A stretch of 64,000 bases of DNA from positions 1 through 64,000 of the forward strand of contig JAXGGA010003021.1 of the NCBI GenBank assembly GCA_038373865.1. Reading direction: 5' to 3'. Source of the DNA: Uloborus plumipes (lineage: Eukaryota > Arthropoda > Arachnida > Araneae > Uloboridae). Of this stretch, positions 1 to 11,170 are shown piece by piece. The position numbers and the translations under genes were made by a program. The notes beneath the pieces were generated by a model. The model saw nothing but the letters and a program-made list of their open reading frames with translations. It was not told the DNA's origin and did no database searches. Position 1 is the first letter of the stretch. The number at the start of each line of letters is the position of its first letter.

Positions 1-1840
1 GCAACGATTTGCATTTAGATCGAACCGTTTTTCGAGCGTAAAGCGTAATTGTGTATTAATAGCCATGAAAATAAATATAAAGTTGAAAATGTTTGACTTT
101 TCATTATGAGCTTCAATCACGCAAAGCTAAAAGTCGGACAAACTTCAATTTTTAATTTTAAAAGGGGGGGGGGGGGGTAGGGGTTATAGCCGACAAAGCT
201 GTGTCTAATGTTATTGTTGCAGAGCAATGAACGGCGGCTTATTTTGACGGTCTTTTCCTCTTAGTTTTTCAAAAAACAGCCTTTTTTTTCTTTTTTTTTA
301 ATCATTACACAATGAAATTTGTGCACTTAGCAAGTTGCATTGAACATTTTAAATCTTAACATACCTAATATGAACTAAAAAAGTCCAGCACTGGACATCA
401 GTAGACCTCAATTCATACTTAAAATGATAAATTAGAAGAACTTGATCTCTTTATAATAGCAAAAAATATTTTTGCCAAGCCAACGATACATTACAAAATG
501 TGTATAAAAAGTTTGAAAATGACCTGTACAATTTTTTCGATTATTTTTTAACAAGAATCAACTATGTGTTCAGCATATTAATTAAAGTGCGAGATAGGAG
601 GCTTTTCAAATTGTGAAAATATTGTACCATTTCACTTTGCCCCACGCTCCCTTTGCTGGATGTCTGCCCATGTGATCTCGAAGTAGCTGATTCTCTCGAG
701 GTCGACGATTTTGTTACATATCTCTTAGTTTCCAAGAGATCAGGAATTCCATCAGTGAATATCTAAATACCTGCAAAGATGGTCTGTAATAGCGAAATTT
801 TTTCGCAAAATATTCCAACTCAAATCCGCGCCAATAACACGTTTCTTTTTCTATGTACTCGCCAAAAAAGAGGTAAACATTGTCAAGGTCATAGCTTAAC
901 GAAACAGAGCCGTACTATATTTATTTGTTTTCGCTAATATTATTTCTTTGTATATAAAATCTCTTTTCGATTGCGGAATGCAAATTATCATGCTTCAGTA
1001 ACTTAATTTCCGTAAATAAATAATTGCAAGCGACTGCCAACGAAATGTTTGAAAAGTTTTCACAAAAAAGAAAAGCGATCTCGTGATTCCATTCCGTTTA
1101 CTTTTTTTTCTTCCCTCTGTCCAATCGGGTTTATTTTGAGTTTGCTTGTGCATCGAGAAACGTGACTACATTGCAAGCAATCGTGATCGTCCATCGAGTG
1201 ATCGAGCTGCTTTTGTTTCCGTTTCTTAGTTTACACTGCCCTCTGTATCAATACACATTCAAGCCTCTGAAAATCGTCTGCGCTTTACAAACGGTCTGAT
1301 GTAATAAATGATTGGATCATTTCGTAAAAAAAAATGTTTCATGGGGCTGTTCGTAAATGATGTCATGGTTTTTTTTCCAACAAATTTGACCCATCTTTTC
1401 TAATCACACTTCTCTTTGCCTCCCAGACCCATGTATAAGTGGGCCGGGGGTGTCAATACCCGCCCTCCCCGGAGGGCTTTGAGAAATTAATGCATTTACA
1501 TGAAAGTGTGTGAGGGGTCGTTGCTTTTTTTTTTTTTGTTATAATTTGCATTGAGTATATACCCTTTCCCCAAAAATTAGAAATGATGGGCCTGCACCCT
1601 CCTTTCCCCCCTCCCTTTGTCACTGTCACTCTGTTTTTCACAAACATATTGTTATTATTGATGTCACTCTTTTTGTGTCACCCCCTTCCTCCCCCTTAGC
1701 ATAAATTTCCACAATTTCTCGAATTCTGCCGACCCTCAATGCGGGACATTGTTTGTGGATCCCCTCTTCGTGCATTAAATGCTGGGTCAAAAAGTAAAAA
1801 ATATATATATTAAAAAACTAGCTGTCGTGGTCGTCACGAA
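1..1840. other. Noncoding left flank
   Basis: I see no supportable exon on either strand. The stretch holds homopolymer runs (a G run near 164-177 and several T runs). A diverged fragment near 1430-1640 shares phrases such as GAGAAATTAATGCATTTACAT with the hAT-type MITEs at 33839-34010 and 42250-42425. The bases at 640-720 are locally less AT-rich but carry no open frame worth calling. Confidence 0.5.
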
Positions 1841-2091
1841 ACTTTCTTCTATATCTATGTTATGAATTCCGGTTACAAAATAAACACGTACTCGCCCGAA
1901 TAATTGGAGACAGCTCCAATTTCCCAATTATCGTAATAACCCTAAAAATGCAGAATCAATGAGCGAAATTGGAAATCATTGCAAAAGCCTTGTTTAGATT
2001 AATTGCAAATATTTTATTTGTTAGTAAAAAGAAATTGGCAACAGTTAAAAATTTGAAATCATTGAAAGTTTTCAGCTGTTTTGATAATTAA

Positions 2092-2393
2092 GGCAGGGAT
2101 TCAAGTGAAACAGGCAATCGCAAATAACAATCACGACTGGAAATGAATTACATTAGAACGTTTCTTGATAAAAACATCGTGACACCAGCGTGACGTTTGC
2201 CTATGAAAAGCGAGCTAGATAAAACGTCACAGCCTACTTGGCGAATAAGAGGAGATCACTGAGTGCTTGTGAGCTCTTATTGGCTCCACCCGTAGTGACG
2301 TCATGCCAATTTAAGTTGATGATAATGTAATTCACTTCCAGTAGCGATTGTAATTCGAAGCGATCGCAGTGCTGTTTCACTTGAATCCCTGCC
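2092..2393 (+). mobile_element. 302-bp MITE, copy 1 (GGCAGGGATTCAAGTG family)
   Basis: The terminal inverted repeats begin GGCAGGGATTCAAGTGAAAC and close with the reverse complement. The inverted similarity extends imperfectly to about 70 bp. The element is flanked by TAA on both sides, as expected for PIF/Harbinger-type 3-bp (TWA) duplications, so that class is a tentative assignment. Copy 2 (10869-11170) has the same length in the opposite orientation. Copy 3 (41048-41244) is shorter. Confidence 0.85.
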
Positions 2394-2602
2394 TAAATAG
2401 CGTGAAAGCGATTTTTTAATGAATTAATTTTTCGCATTGTTGACTAATCACAAAAATCACCCCACCTTTCTCCTGGGGCGATTGGCGCCAAAATTTAATC
2501 GATGCTTGCGTCCATATTGGGTTAGTGTTATTCCAAATTTCATTCAAATCGCAGCAATATTTCTCGAGATACAGTTAGTGCAATGACAAAATAAGCACTT
2601 TT

Positions 2603-2894
2603 GATTGCTCCACCCCCCCCCCTTTGAGATATTGACACACAAATTGAATCAGCCCTTGTACTCAATAGGGTCTACCTATGGACCAATTTTCGTTTGATTC
2701 CGCCGGTTACTTCCTGAGATATAGCAATCACCCCCATGCAAAACACGTGCGATTGCTCCACCCCCCTTCGAGATATTGACACGCAAATTGAATCAGCATC
2801 TGTACTCATTAGGGTCTACCTATGGACCAATTTTCGTTTGATTCCACCGGTTACTTCCTGAGATATAGCAATCACCCACGCGCAGAACACGTGC
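2603..2894 (+). repeat. Tandem duplication, two units of 148 and 144 bp
   Basis: Unit 1 (2603-2750) and unit 2 (2751-2894) each run from GATTGCTCCACCCC through GGTCTACCTATGGACCAA to AACACGTGC. A third partial start follows at 2895. The main difference is the length of the C run. It lies inside the 1841-5053 element. Confidence 0.85.
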
Positions 2895-3814
2895 GATTGC
2901 TCCACCCCCCTTGGAGGAATTCGCTAAACAAAGTCAGGTGCACCAGTTCACATGGTCGTACATATGTGCAAAAAATTTTGTTCGATTTCATGCAGTAGTT
3001 TTTGCTCTAGCGCGGCCACAATAACTGGTCACACACAGAGAGACATTTTCCAACAAGAAGTTCTGTCAAGAACTAAACGAGCCTACTTTCCCGTACATCG
3101 ACATAGGCATTGTAGCATCTGATCAATATTCTCTTGATTATCTAAAACTAAAAATTATGTCAAACATATCTTTTTGCACTTAAAGCTGATTTCTGAAAGC
3201 AAAATATGCCCCTCTCATCAGATAAAATAGACACGTAAAAAGTAAATAAACGAGTCAATAAAGTTTTGTCGCACCTTTAAAAGAATGTAACTGCTATAGT
3301 TCTTCCGTAGAAAAATTCCACAATCGTTTTCAAAAGAAAAAAAAATAAATAAATAAAATAAAAGTACAAAGAACTTCAAAACACATTTTATCAAAGAAAG
3401 AAAAAAAAACTCGTTCGTTAATAAAATGTCTTGAGTTTCATTTTTAATCCGTTGCCAGTTGTTAAATATAAATAAGGAATAAAATGCTCTCGTGAATGAA
3501 AAATTTTTGTTAACAAAAAAAATCGTCTGATAAAAAAAAAAATAATAATAAATTAAACAAAACAAATAAATAAATAAACAAAAAATCGTCTGCCCAGTCA
3601 GTCATTTTTTTCTGAGCCTGCATTTCCGCCATGTTTGCGGAGTCGGAGTCGGAATCAGAGTCCTCACAGAAGATTATTCAAAAAAGTACTTTACAATACA
3701 TTATTTATCAAAACCATTTTCTTACAAAGTTAGTTTGAAGGAAATACGCCTTGAAGTTCAGAATCAACATTCAATTTAAATTTCTCCGTAGGCGCTCATG
3801 TTAAAATGTTTTCT

Positions 3815-4690
3815 GAACGGTTCATCATTGAACGGAAAATGGTTCAAATTGAAAAGTGAAATATAGGAATGAGCCTCTCCGAGATCTTTCGAACAAAAAA
3901 AAGTTTATTCAATTCGGTCGGTTCACTTGAAAGTTATTAGGTGGGGAAAGGTTGTTTGAACAGTTCAATGTTGAACAAAAAAAATGTTCAAACTGAAAAT
4001 TTAAATACGGTAATGAAGCATCCTTGCTGAGATCTTTTGAACAAAAAAAAGTTTGTTTAAATCGGACTGTTCATTCAAAAGTTATTAGGTGTGAGAGCTT
4101 GTTTGAACGGTTCAATGTTGAACGAAAAATTGTTCAAATCGGAAATTTAAAAACGGGGATGAAGTATCCTTGCCGAGATCTTTCGAACAAAAAAAAGTTT
4201 GTTTAAATCGGACGGTTCACTCAAAAGTTATTAGGGGTGAGAGCTTGTTTGAACGGTTCAATGTTGAACGAAAAATTGTTCAAATCGGAAATTTAAAAAC
4301 GGGAATAAAGTATTCTTGATAAGATCTTTCGAACAAAAAAAACTTTATTCAATTCGGACGGTTCACTTAAAAGTTATTAGGTGGGGAAAGGTTGCTTGAA
4401 CGGTTCAATGTTGAACGAAAAATTGTTCAAATCGAAAATGTAGATACGGGAATGAAGTATCCTTGAAAAGACCTTTCGAACAAAAAAAAGTTTGTTCAAA
4501 TCGGACTGTTCATTCAAAAGTTAGTATCGCGGGACCGGTTATTTGAACGGCCCAAAGTTGAACCAAAAATTGTTCAAATCGAAAAATCAAATATGGGAAT
4601 GAGCTGTACTCGCCGAGATCTTTCCAACAAAAAAAAGTTTGTCCAAATCGGAATGTTCATTCAAAAGTTATTAGGGGGGGACAGACAGAC
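3815..4690 (+). repeat. Six-copy tandem array of 143-147-bp units
   Basis: Units begin at about 3815, 3958, 4105, 4251, 4398 and 4545, giving periods of 143, 147, 146, 147 and 147 bp. Each unit carries GAACGGTTCAATGTTGAAC, then TTGTTCAAATCG, GAGATCTTTCGAACAAAA and TCAAAAGTTATTAGG. Every unit also has internal inverted GAAC/GTTC motifs. The array ends in a GACAGACC/GACCGACC microsatellite (4681-4712). Short frames across it are artefacts of the period and are not genes. Confidence 0.9.
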
Positions 4691-4799
4691 CGACCGACAG
4701 ACCGACCGACACACAAATTCCCCATCTCAATACCCTACTTTCAAATTTTTAATTTTTCGATATTTATTTCATTTTTTTGTTTCTTTTTGACTTTTTTTT

Positions 4800-4875
4800 A
4801 CTTGGCGATATTTTTTGAACTTGGCGATATTTTTTGGACTTGGCGATATTTTTTGGACGTGGCGACATTTTTTAA
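4800..4875 (+). repeat. 19-bp x 4 tandem repeat
   Basis: Four consecutive units of ACTTGGCGATATTTTTTGG and close variants, starting at 4800, 4819, 4838 and 4857. The last unit has drifted (ACGTGGCGACATTTTTTAA). The TTGGCGATAT phrase also occurs near 5940-5960 in the neighbouring element. Confidence 0.9.
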
Positions 4876-5640
4876 ATGCATTAAGCCAATTTTAATGCTT
4901 TTTTCGTCTCTTTTATTTTTAACGGGAAAGTAGGCTAAAAATGGTCAAAATGGACTCAGCGCACCTCAAAACGTGCAAATACGTCAAAATTCGACATTCG
5001 AAAATTTTCACGAATCCAATACATTCTTCTATATATTAGATATAGAAGAAAGTAAAAAATGATGATAAACAATAAATTATGAGCTTATTAAAATACTGTA
5101 TATGTTAATAATTCCCCACCATTGAAAAATTTGAGGCATAGCTTTAAGATTTTTTCTACTCAACTTTTGTTAAAAAAGCGGATTTTTTTCAAATTATCAT
5201 TCTCGAATATGGTTGAGAAATAAAGAAAAATTCTACGCAGTACATTTAGGGCCCTGCTGCACATTGACGTAAAGCAGAAAAATAAAGCAGAAATGTAAAA
5301 TTGTTTAAATGGTGTTCATATGGAAAGTACTCGGATTTTCGGTTTCTGCCTTCGGTTTCGGTCGCGTGTTCCGCTTATGTGCAGCAGGGCCCTTAGTTAA
5401 ATTTTCTATCAATTTATAAAAATTGAAGAAAAAAAATTTAAAGAAAAAAAATACTGAATATAAGTAAAGGAGCGATTTAATTGGACAACAGCTACTAGTG
5501 TGTAAAATAAATAAAATCGTTAATTATGCGTAGCATAAAATAGCACTTGCTTCGCTCGTCTGTAAGCTTCAACAACACTCCCGTAGTAAAGTTTGCGAGG
5601 AAAAAAAGAAAAAAAAAAAATCTAGTGTGAACGCCACACT

Positions 5641-6396
5641 ACTTCCTTTTACATTTAACTTCCATAATAAAGTGTTAAGTGCCTTAGTGTGTCTTAAGTT
5701 TTAAAATAGTGCCTTAGAGCCAACAAGATAACAATTCAAACATTTACACCTCCAGTTTGTTACGAATCAATGCAAAATGATGTTTCACAATAATCCATTT
5801 TTTAAGTAAAATTTAACATGATTCAGTGAATTTTTCGCAAAATACTTCCAATAGCTCCAAATGGAATTTAAATTAAAAAAAAAAAAAAAAAAAATTCGCC
5901 AAATTTGTCGCCAACTTGGCAATATGTCGCCAAGTTGGTGACTGAAAGCTTGGCGATATATCGCTAAGTGGTCGTGCCAAATCATATCACTTAATCTGCA
6001 TTGAAATTAACATTGATTTACCCCCAAAAAGGGGTAAAACACCCCCTTGGGTTTCAAATGCAACCACAAGAGGAGGTGCACAACTAGACCCCCCTCAGAG
6101 CCTACATACCAAACTAGAAGCTTCTACGGCATACAGTTTTTCAGGAATGCGACAATTGCGACATACATACGAACATACATACAGACGTCACGAGAAAACT
6201 CGTCATAATTAACTCGTGAATGGTCGTAATGGATTTTTCGGCTATTTATATGTTGTTAGGTACATATGTACGTGCTGATAGGCCGAAAAAACTACTCGAC
6301 AGTCATCTGGGGGTGAGCAAAATCAAAATTTAGACTGAAAAGTGAGTGAAATTTTTTTCGTGATCACAATACTTCCTTTACTACGTAAAAGGAAGT
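5641..6396 (+). mobile_element. Inverted-repeat element, ACTTCCTTTTAC family
   Basis: It starts ACTTCCTTTTAC and ends GTAAAAGGAAGT, a 12-bp terminal inverted repeat. The interior holds the phrases TCGCCAACTTGGC, CATTGAAATTAACATTGATT and CCCCCTTGGG, then AGACGTCACGAGAAAACTCG. The last 30 bases form a CTTCCTTTACTACGTAAAAGGAAG hairpin. The interior matches 12140-12582 in reverse orientation, and the right end matches 16240-16493, so this is a real repeat family. No coding sequence was seen. Confidence 0.7.
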
Positions 6397-7189
6397 AAAA
6401 AAGCGAAAGCAATGTATCACGTGACTTGCTGTGTACCAATCATAAAGACAATAGAATGAGAAATGCTAAGTCCCGGCCAACTGAAATCAATAAGCAATCT
6501 TGATTGCTCAAAGAAGAGGAAGGAGGTGAATTAACTTCTCTTCTCCCTTTGATTAAAAAAAAAAAAAACATACCCCCCCCCCCCACCGCCACCACCCGTG
6601 TTGCGTTAAAGTACTGACTGTACTTTTGACTAGTACCTCTTTTTAAACCAACATGAATTTGAAGTTTTTTCATTATTGAATGATAGTGTTCAAATCTAGA
6701 TTGATTTATCTGACAATATTCATCTACATGGAGGTTTTATGCAAGTATAATTTTCATACACACAACAGTTACAGCCTTTTTGACTGGGGTGACGATACAC
6801 TTTGAGTGTCACATCAGAATTTTTTCTTCATTGGAAGATATGATATTTTTCATGCAGTAGATGTTTAAGGGGCATTCAACCCTTAAGCCATCTACTGCCA
6901 GGCCTGCCCCCCCCCCAAGTTCAATGGCGCAAAACCCCCCCCAGAAATGGGGTTCAAAACTCATGTTGTGCTTTTTTATTCATTTCTTCACCTCGTTCTT
7001 TTTATTTTTATTTATTTTTTTAAAAATATTGTTTATTTATTTTAAAAAAATTAATATATATTTTTTAAAATTATAACTATTATTTTTTTATTAATGCTTT
7101 GAAAGAACGAATTATGCGCAGAATAGAATCGTTTTTCTCTTCCAGACATTCCAATTACACACACAAAACAAATAAATAAATAAAAATAA
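6397..7189. other. Noncoding; remnant of an old C-rich element
   Basis: No exon is supported. A C-run block at 6890-6960 (CTACTGCCAGGCCTGCC, then GGCGCAAAAC) has a counterpart at about 13725-13775 (TTGCGCCATAATCCCCC, then CCCTGTCTACTGC). The Helitron pile between them therefore may have landed inside one older element. The rest is very AT-rich, with homopolymers at 6550-6585 and 6980-7090. Confidence 0.4.
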
Positions 7190-10100
7190 TCTATATACAT
7201 AAAAGACTACTTCTGAAACCGTATGTCCGGGGTAATCTTCCAAACTACTGAACCGATTTTAACCATTTTTGCACCGTTAGATAGCTACAATAACAGAGAG
7301 CAGGATAAGCTATAATTTATTTCTAAAAAGCTTAGTTTAAAAAAGTTATTACGGAAAATAGTAAATTTCATGTCATTTCCCCTATTAAATAATTAAATTT
7401 TCAACCCATTGTTGCAAAAATTTGGTGCCACGCAGCAATAATATTGATTGTAATCATATTGAAAATTTTGAACCAAGGCTTCTCTGGAGTAAGTATGGAA
7501 TTTATTGCCTTCTAAGGATTTTTATATTTATCTGAGCCAACAATCGCTAACGGGTGAAAAAAAAAAATTGATTTTGGCAATAGTTAGAGAATAGAAAGTG
7601 TTTATAGTCAAAAAAATTTCTAAATTAGGTACATAAGATGTTTTCAACTCACCAATGTTGTCACGAGGATAGAAACTAATAATGGGACTTATTTAACGAG
7701 CAATATTTGGAAATGGTTAATTTCAGTGCGATTGATACTGTAAATATATATTTTAATATACCAATCTTATAACATTTCCTATTTACTCAAACATTATTTG
7801 TAGCTTGCTATTTTTTTTAGCTTGCATTATTTTTTTATAGTTTATCCATAACATAGCCATTGTTTACAGAAGTAGCCATTATGTTTATAGATATGCACTT
7901 TAGTGTTGGGGTCATTCCATGTCAAGTGATCCAACGTTTTTTACCTTACATTTTTGTTTTTCTTTCACATTTGGCTCATCAATTGTACCCCTTGAGGTAA
8001 TCAAAAGTCTCAATTTTTGGATTTTTATCTCTATTAGTTTTTCATTTATGAGACTTTGAACTTTGGAAAAACCCTCGTTTTTCCATGGATAAGGGTACAT
8101 AAAAGGGACCATAACTCGGCACCAAATATAGATAGAACGATTTGGTAAATGGCATTTTAAAGTACGTTAGTTGCCGCTTAATCTGATATGCAACATGACT
8201 AATTTGATAAAAATTTTCTTTTTCAAAAAATGAAATTTAAATTTCAAATTTAAATTTCTCGAAAAACATATAATTAATTTTTTTGAAAAAATTCTCAAAA
8301 ATTCTTGTGTATTTCATCTATGTTTGTACAAATTTTTAGATTGGGATCTCAATGGGATCATATTTTTTTGAATTTTTGAATAAAACTGTATAGGAAAAAA
8401 ATGATATTTTTTAGATTCTATTTATTAAAATACTAAGTTCTCTTGCTTGTGATGGTCTAAAAAGTAGTGAAAAAACATGAATATGTTTAAAGTGAGCTAG
8501 CATGAGCTTATAGATTTGTCAGGTTCACCCGCTCCACCTTCCTCCCCCGCACAACCACTCTTTTTTAATTCAAAACTGTTCAAAATGTTTAAAAAAAAAC
8601 TCTGATACAAAATGAATACTAAACTTTTTAAAAGTTGGTAAATGAGTTTCCTTATAACTAGACGAAGTATCCCCCTCCTCCACCTAAATATACCATTAAC
8701 GCTGTACTATTATGACGTCTAACCTGGGGATTGAATTGACTATTATTTTTACTCTAGGTAAGTGAGCTAGCATTAACTTGTAGATTGGTCAGCTCCCCCT
8801 CCCTTCCTTCCTGACCCAACCATTTTCCCCCTAAACTGTTTAAAATGCTAAAAAAAGCTTCTTTGGTACAAAATGAACAGTAAACTTGTTTAAAGTTGAT
8901 AAATGGGCTTCCTTATAACAAGGCAAAGTAAAATCCTTCCCCCACCCAAATATACCATTAACGCTATACTATTATGACGTCTCACCTGGGGATTGATTTG
9001 AGGATTATTTTCCCCCTAGGTATATATTGTTTTTCAGACGAAGTGTTTCGTTTTCAATCCGAACTTCACAAAGTGTACTTCCATTCAAAATCTGAATTTA
9101 AACTTATGGTTCATTTCATCCCCTCCCCCAGCACCAATCTTCAATTTTGAAGGGAGGGAATAAATGGGTCGCCCCAAGATCATAGCAAACAGCAAAATAG
9201 CACCTGTTTCCCCTTGTTCTCATAATGTTTTCCCATTATTTTTACACAAAACTGAAAAGAAATTAAAGTGTCACTTTATATGTCAGTCCCCATCACTGCC
9301 TTTCCTTTCTCTTATTGGACAAAGCTCATGAGCTAATAGGAAAGAGTAACAAACAGAACAAACTGAAACACTACCAGACATCAGTAGAGACTAAGGCTTT
9401 GAAATGGGGCTAGGCGGGATGATAAAAAAAATAAAAGTTTGGAGTGGAAAGGTAGGGTAGGGGGGGGGAGCAATCTGTAAAGAAGTTAAACAACATGTGA
9501 GGTTGTGCTCAAAAAAGCAGTGTTTGTTTAATATATAGATATATCTTGCTGCATTACTTTCCTTTACAACAAAATGAAAAAGAACACAAACGATTAAAAA
9601 AATTAAATAACAGCTGCACACTAGATAATGTGGACAGATAGTTATGGGGACACAAACATATGATCTGATATTTTGATTTATTTTCAGTTTTGTGCGAAAA
9701 GAATAGAAAAAACGACGAGAACAAGGCGAAACAGTGCTATTTTGCTGTTTGCTATGATATTGGGGAGACCCATTTATTTCCTCCCTTCAAAATTGAAGAT
9801 TGGTGCTGGAGTAGAAGATGAAATGAATCATAAAGTTAAATTTCAAATATTGAATGGAAGTACACTTTGAAGTTCGGATCGAAAAGAAACACTTCGTCTG
9901 AAAAACAATATATATACCTAGGTTTGAAAATAATCTTCAACTCAATCCCCAGGTGAGACGTCATATTAGAAAATTGTGAATGGTATATTTGGGTGGGGAG
10001 GGGGATACTTCGTCTAGTTATAAGGAAACCCATTTATCAACTTTAAATAAGTTTACTATTCATTTTGTATCAGAGTTTTTGTTTTTTTTTTTAAACATTT

Positions 10101-10863
10101 TGAACAGTTTTGAATTAAAAAAGAGTGATTGTGCGGGGAAGAAAGGGGTAGGGGTGTGAACCTGACAAATATATAAGATCATGCCAGCTCACTTTAAACA
10201 TATTCATGTTTGTTTACTACTTTTTAGACCATCACAAGCAAGAGAACTTAATATTTAAATAAATAGAATCTAAAAAATATCATTTTTTTTCCTATACAGT
10301 TTTATTCAAAAATTCAAAAAAATATGATCCCATTGAGATCACAATCTAAAAATTTGTACAAACATAGATGAAATACACAAGAATTTTTGAGAATTTTTTC
10401 AAAAAAATTCATTATATGTTTTTCGAGAAATTTAAATTTGAAATTTAAATTTCATTTTTTGAAAAAGAAAATTTTTATCAAATTAGTCATGTTGCATATC
10501 CGCTTAAGCGGCAACTAACGTACTTTAAAATGCCATTTACCAAATTGTTCTATCTATATTTGGTGCTGAGTTATGGTCTCTTTTATGTACCCTTATCCAT
10601 GGAAAAACGAGGGTTTTTCCAAAGTTCAAAGTCTCATAAATGAAAAACTAATAGAGATAAAAATCCAAAAATTGAGACTTTTGATTACCTCAAGGGGTAC
10701 AATTGATGAGCCAAATGTGAAAGAAATACAAAAATGTAAGGTAAAATTTTTCTCAGATTTTGGATCACTTGACGTGGAATGACCCGTTGGGAAATTTATG
10801 AATGAGTTTCACTAAACCACCCTACACCCACAGAAACCCGGGCAGGGCCGGGTACCGGGCTAG
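7190..10863 (+). mobile_element. Non-autonomous Helitron, copy A, interrupted by a foldback element
   Basis: The 5' end reads TCTATATACATAAAAGACT after an A/T-rich target. The 3' end is a GGGCAGGGCCGGGTACCGGG hairpin followed by CTAG and then T. These are the hallmarks of Helitrons: 5' TC, a 3' hairpin, CTRR, insertion between A and T, and no target duplication. Without the 7909-10785 insertion and its duplicated GTTG, the element is about 793 bp, matching copy B (12734-13528, 795 bp) almost base for base. It has no RepHel coding capacity and so depends on an autonomous partner. Confidence 0.88.
7909..10785. mobile_element. 2.9 kb foldback element with >1 kb inverted arms
   Basis: It begins GGGTCATTCCATGTCAAGTG and ends with the inverted counterpart. 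It is flanked by GTTG on both sides (7905-7908 and 10786-10789). The uninterrupted Helitron copy B proves the empty site. The arms run inward from both ends to about 9256 and 9687 and leave a loop of roughly 430 bp. The left arm is longer because it holds a diverged tandem duplication of about 250 bp (near 8497-9015) present only once in the right arm. No transposase frame is visible. The superfamily is not assigned. Confidence 0.92.
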
Positions 10864-10868
10864 TCTAA

Positions 10869-11170
10869 GGCAGGGATTCAAGTGAAACAGCACTGCGATC
10901 GCTTCGAATTGCAATCGCTACTGGAAGTGAATTACATTATCATCAACTTAAATTGGCATGACGTCACTACGGGTGGAGCCAATAAGAGCTCACAACCACT
11001 CAGCGATCTCCTCTTATTCGTCAAGTAGGCTGTGACGTTTTATCTAGCTCGTTTTTCATAGGCAAAAGTCACGCTGACGTCACGATGTTTTTATCAAGAA
11101 ACGTTCTAATGTAATTCATTTCCAGTCGCGACTGTAATTTGCGATTGTCTGTTTCACTTGAATCCCTGCC
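10869..11170 (-). mobile_element. 302-bp MITE, copy 2
   Basis: Same family and length as 2092-2393 but in reverse orientation. It is flanked by TAA on the left and TAT on the right. It sits between Helitron A and Helitron C, so the local pile is mostly insertions side by side. Confidence 0.88.

Larger units (their letters stand above)
1841..5053. mobile_element. 3.2 kb non-autonomous element with 17-bp terminal inverted repeats
   Basis: The left end ACTTTCTTCTATATCTA (1841-1857) is an exact inverted copy of the right end (5037-5053). A second inverted 14-mer, GCCTACTTTCCCGT, lies at about 3083 on the left and again inverted near 4921. Inside are a nested MITE (2092-2393), a 2-copy tandem duplication (2603-2894), a 6-copy array of about 147 bp (3815-4690), a GACC/GACA microsatellite (4681-4712) and a 19-bp x 4 array (4800-4875). 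No transposase frame was seen. The repeat composition and absence of coding sequence fit a cut-and-paste type non-autonomous element, but the superfamily is not resolved. An alternative is that the matching ends belong to two separate insertions. Confidence 0.5.

Noticed and set aside
3218..3565. 115-codon hydrophobic frame on the minus strand
   Set aside because: Phe/Tyr/Leu-rich translation of A/T-rich DNA inside a transposon. Not a credible membrane protein.
3815..4690. CRISPR-like array
   Set aside because: Units are 147-bp direct tandem repeats without short repeats and unique spacers, in eukaryotic DNA.
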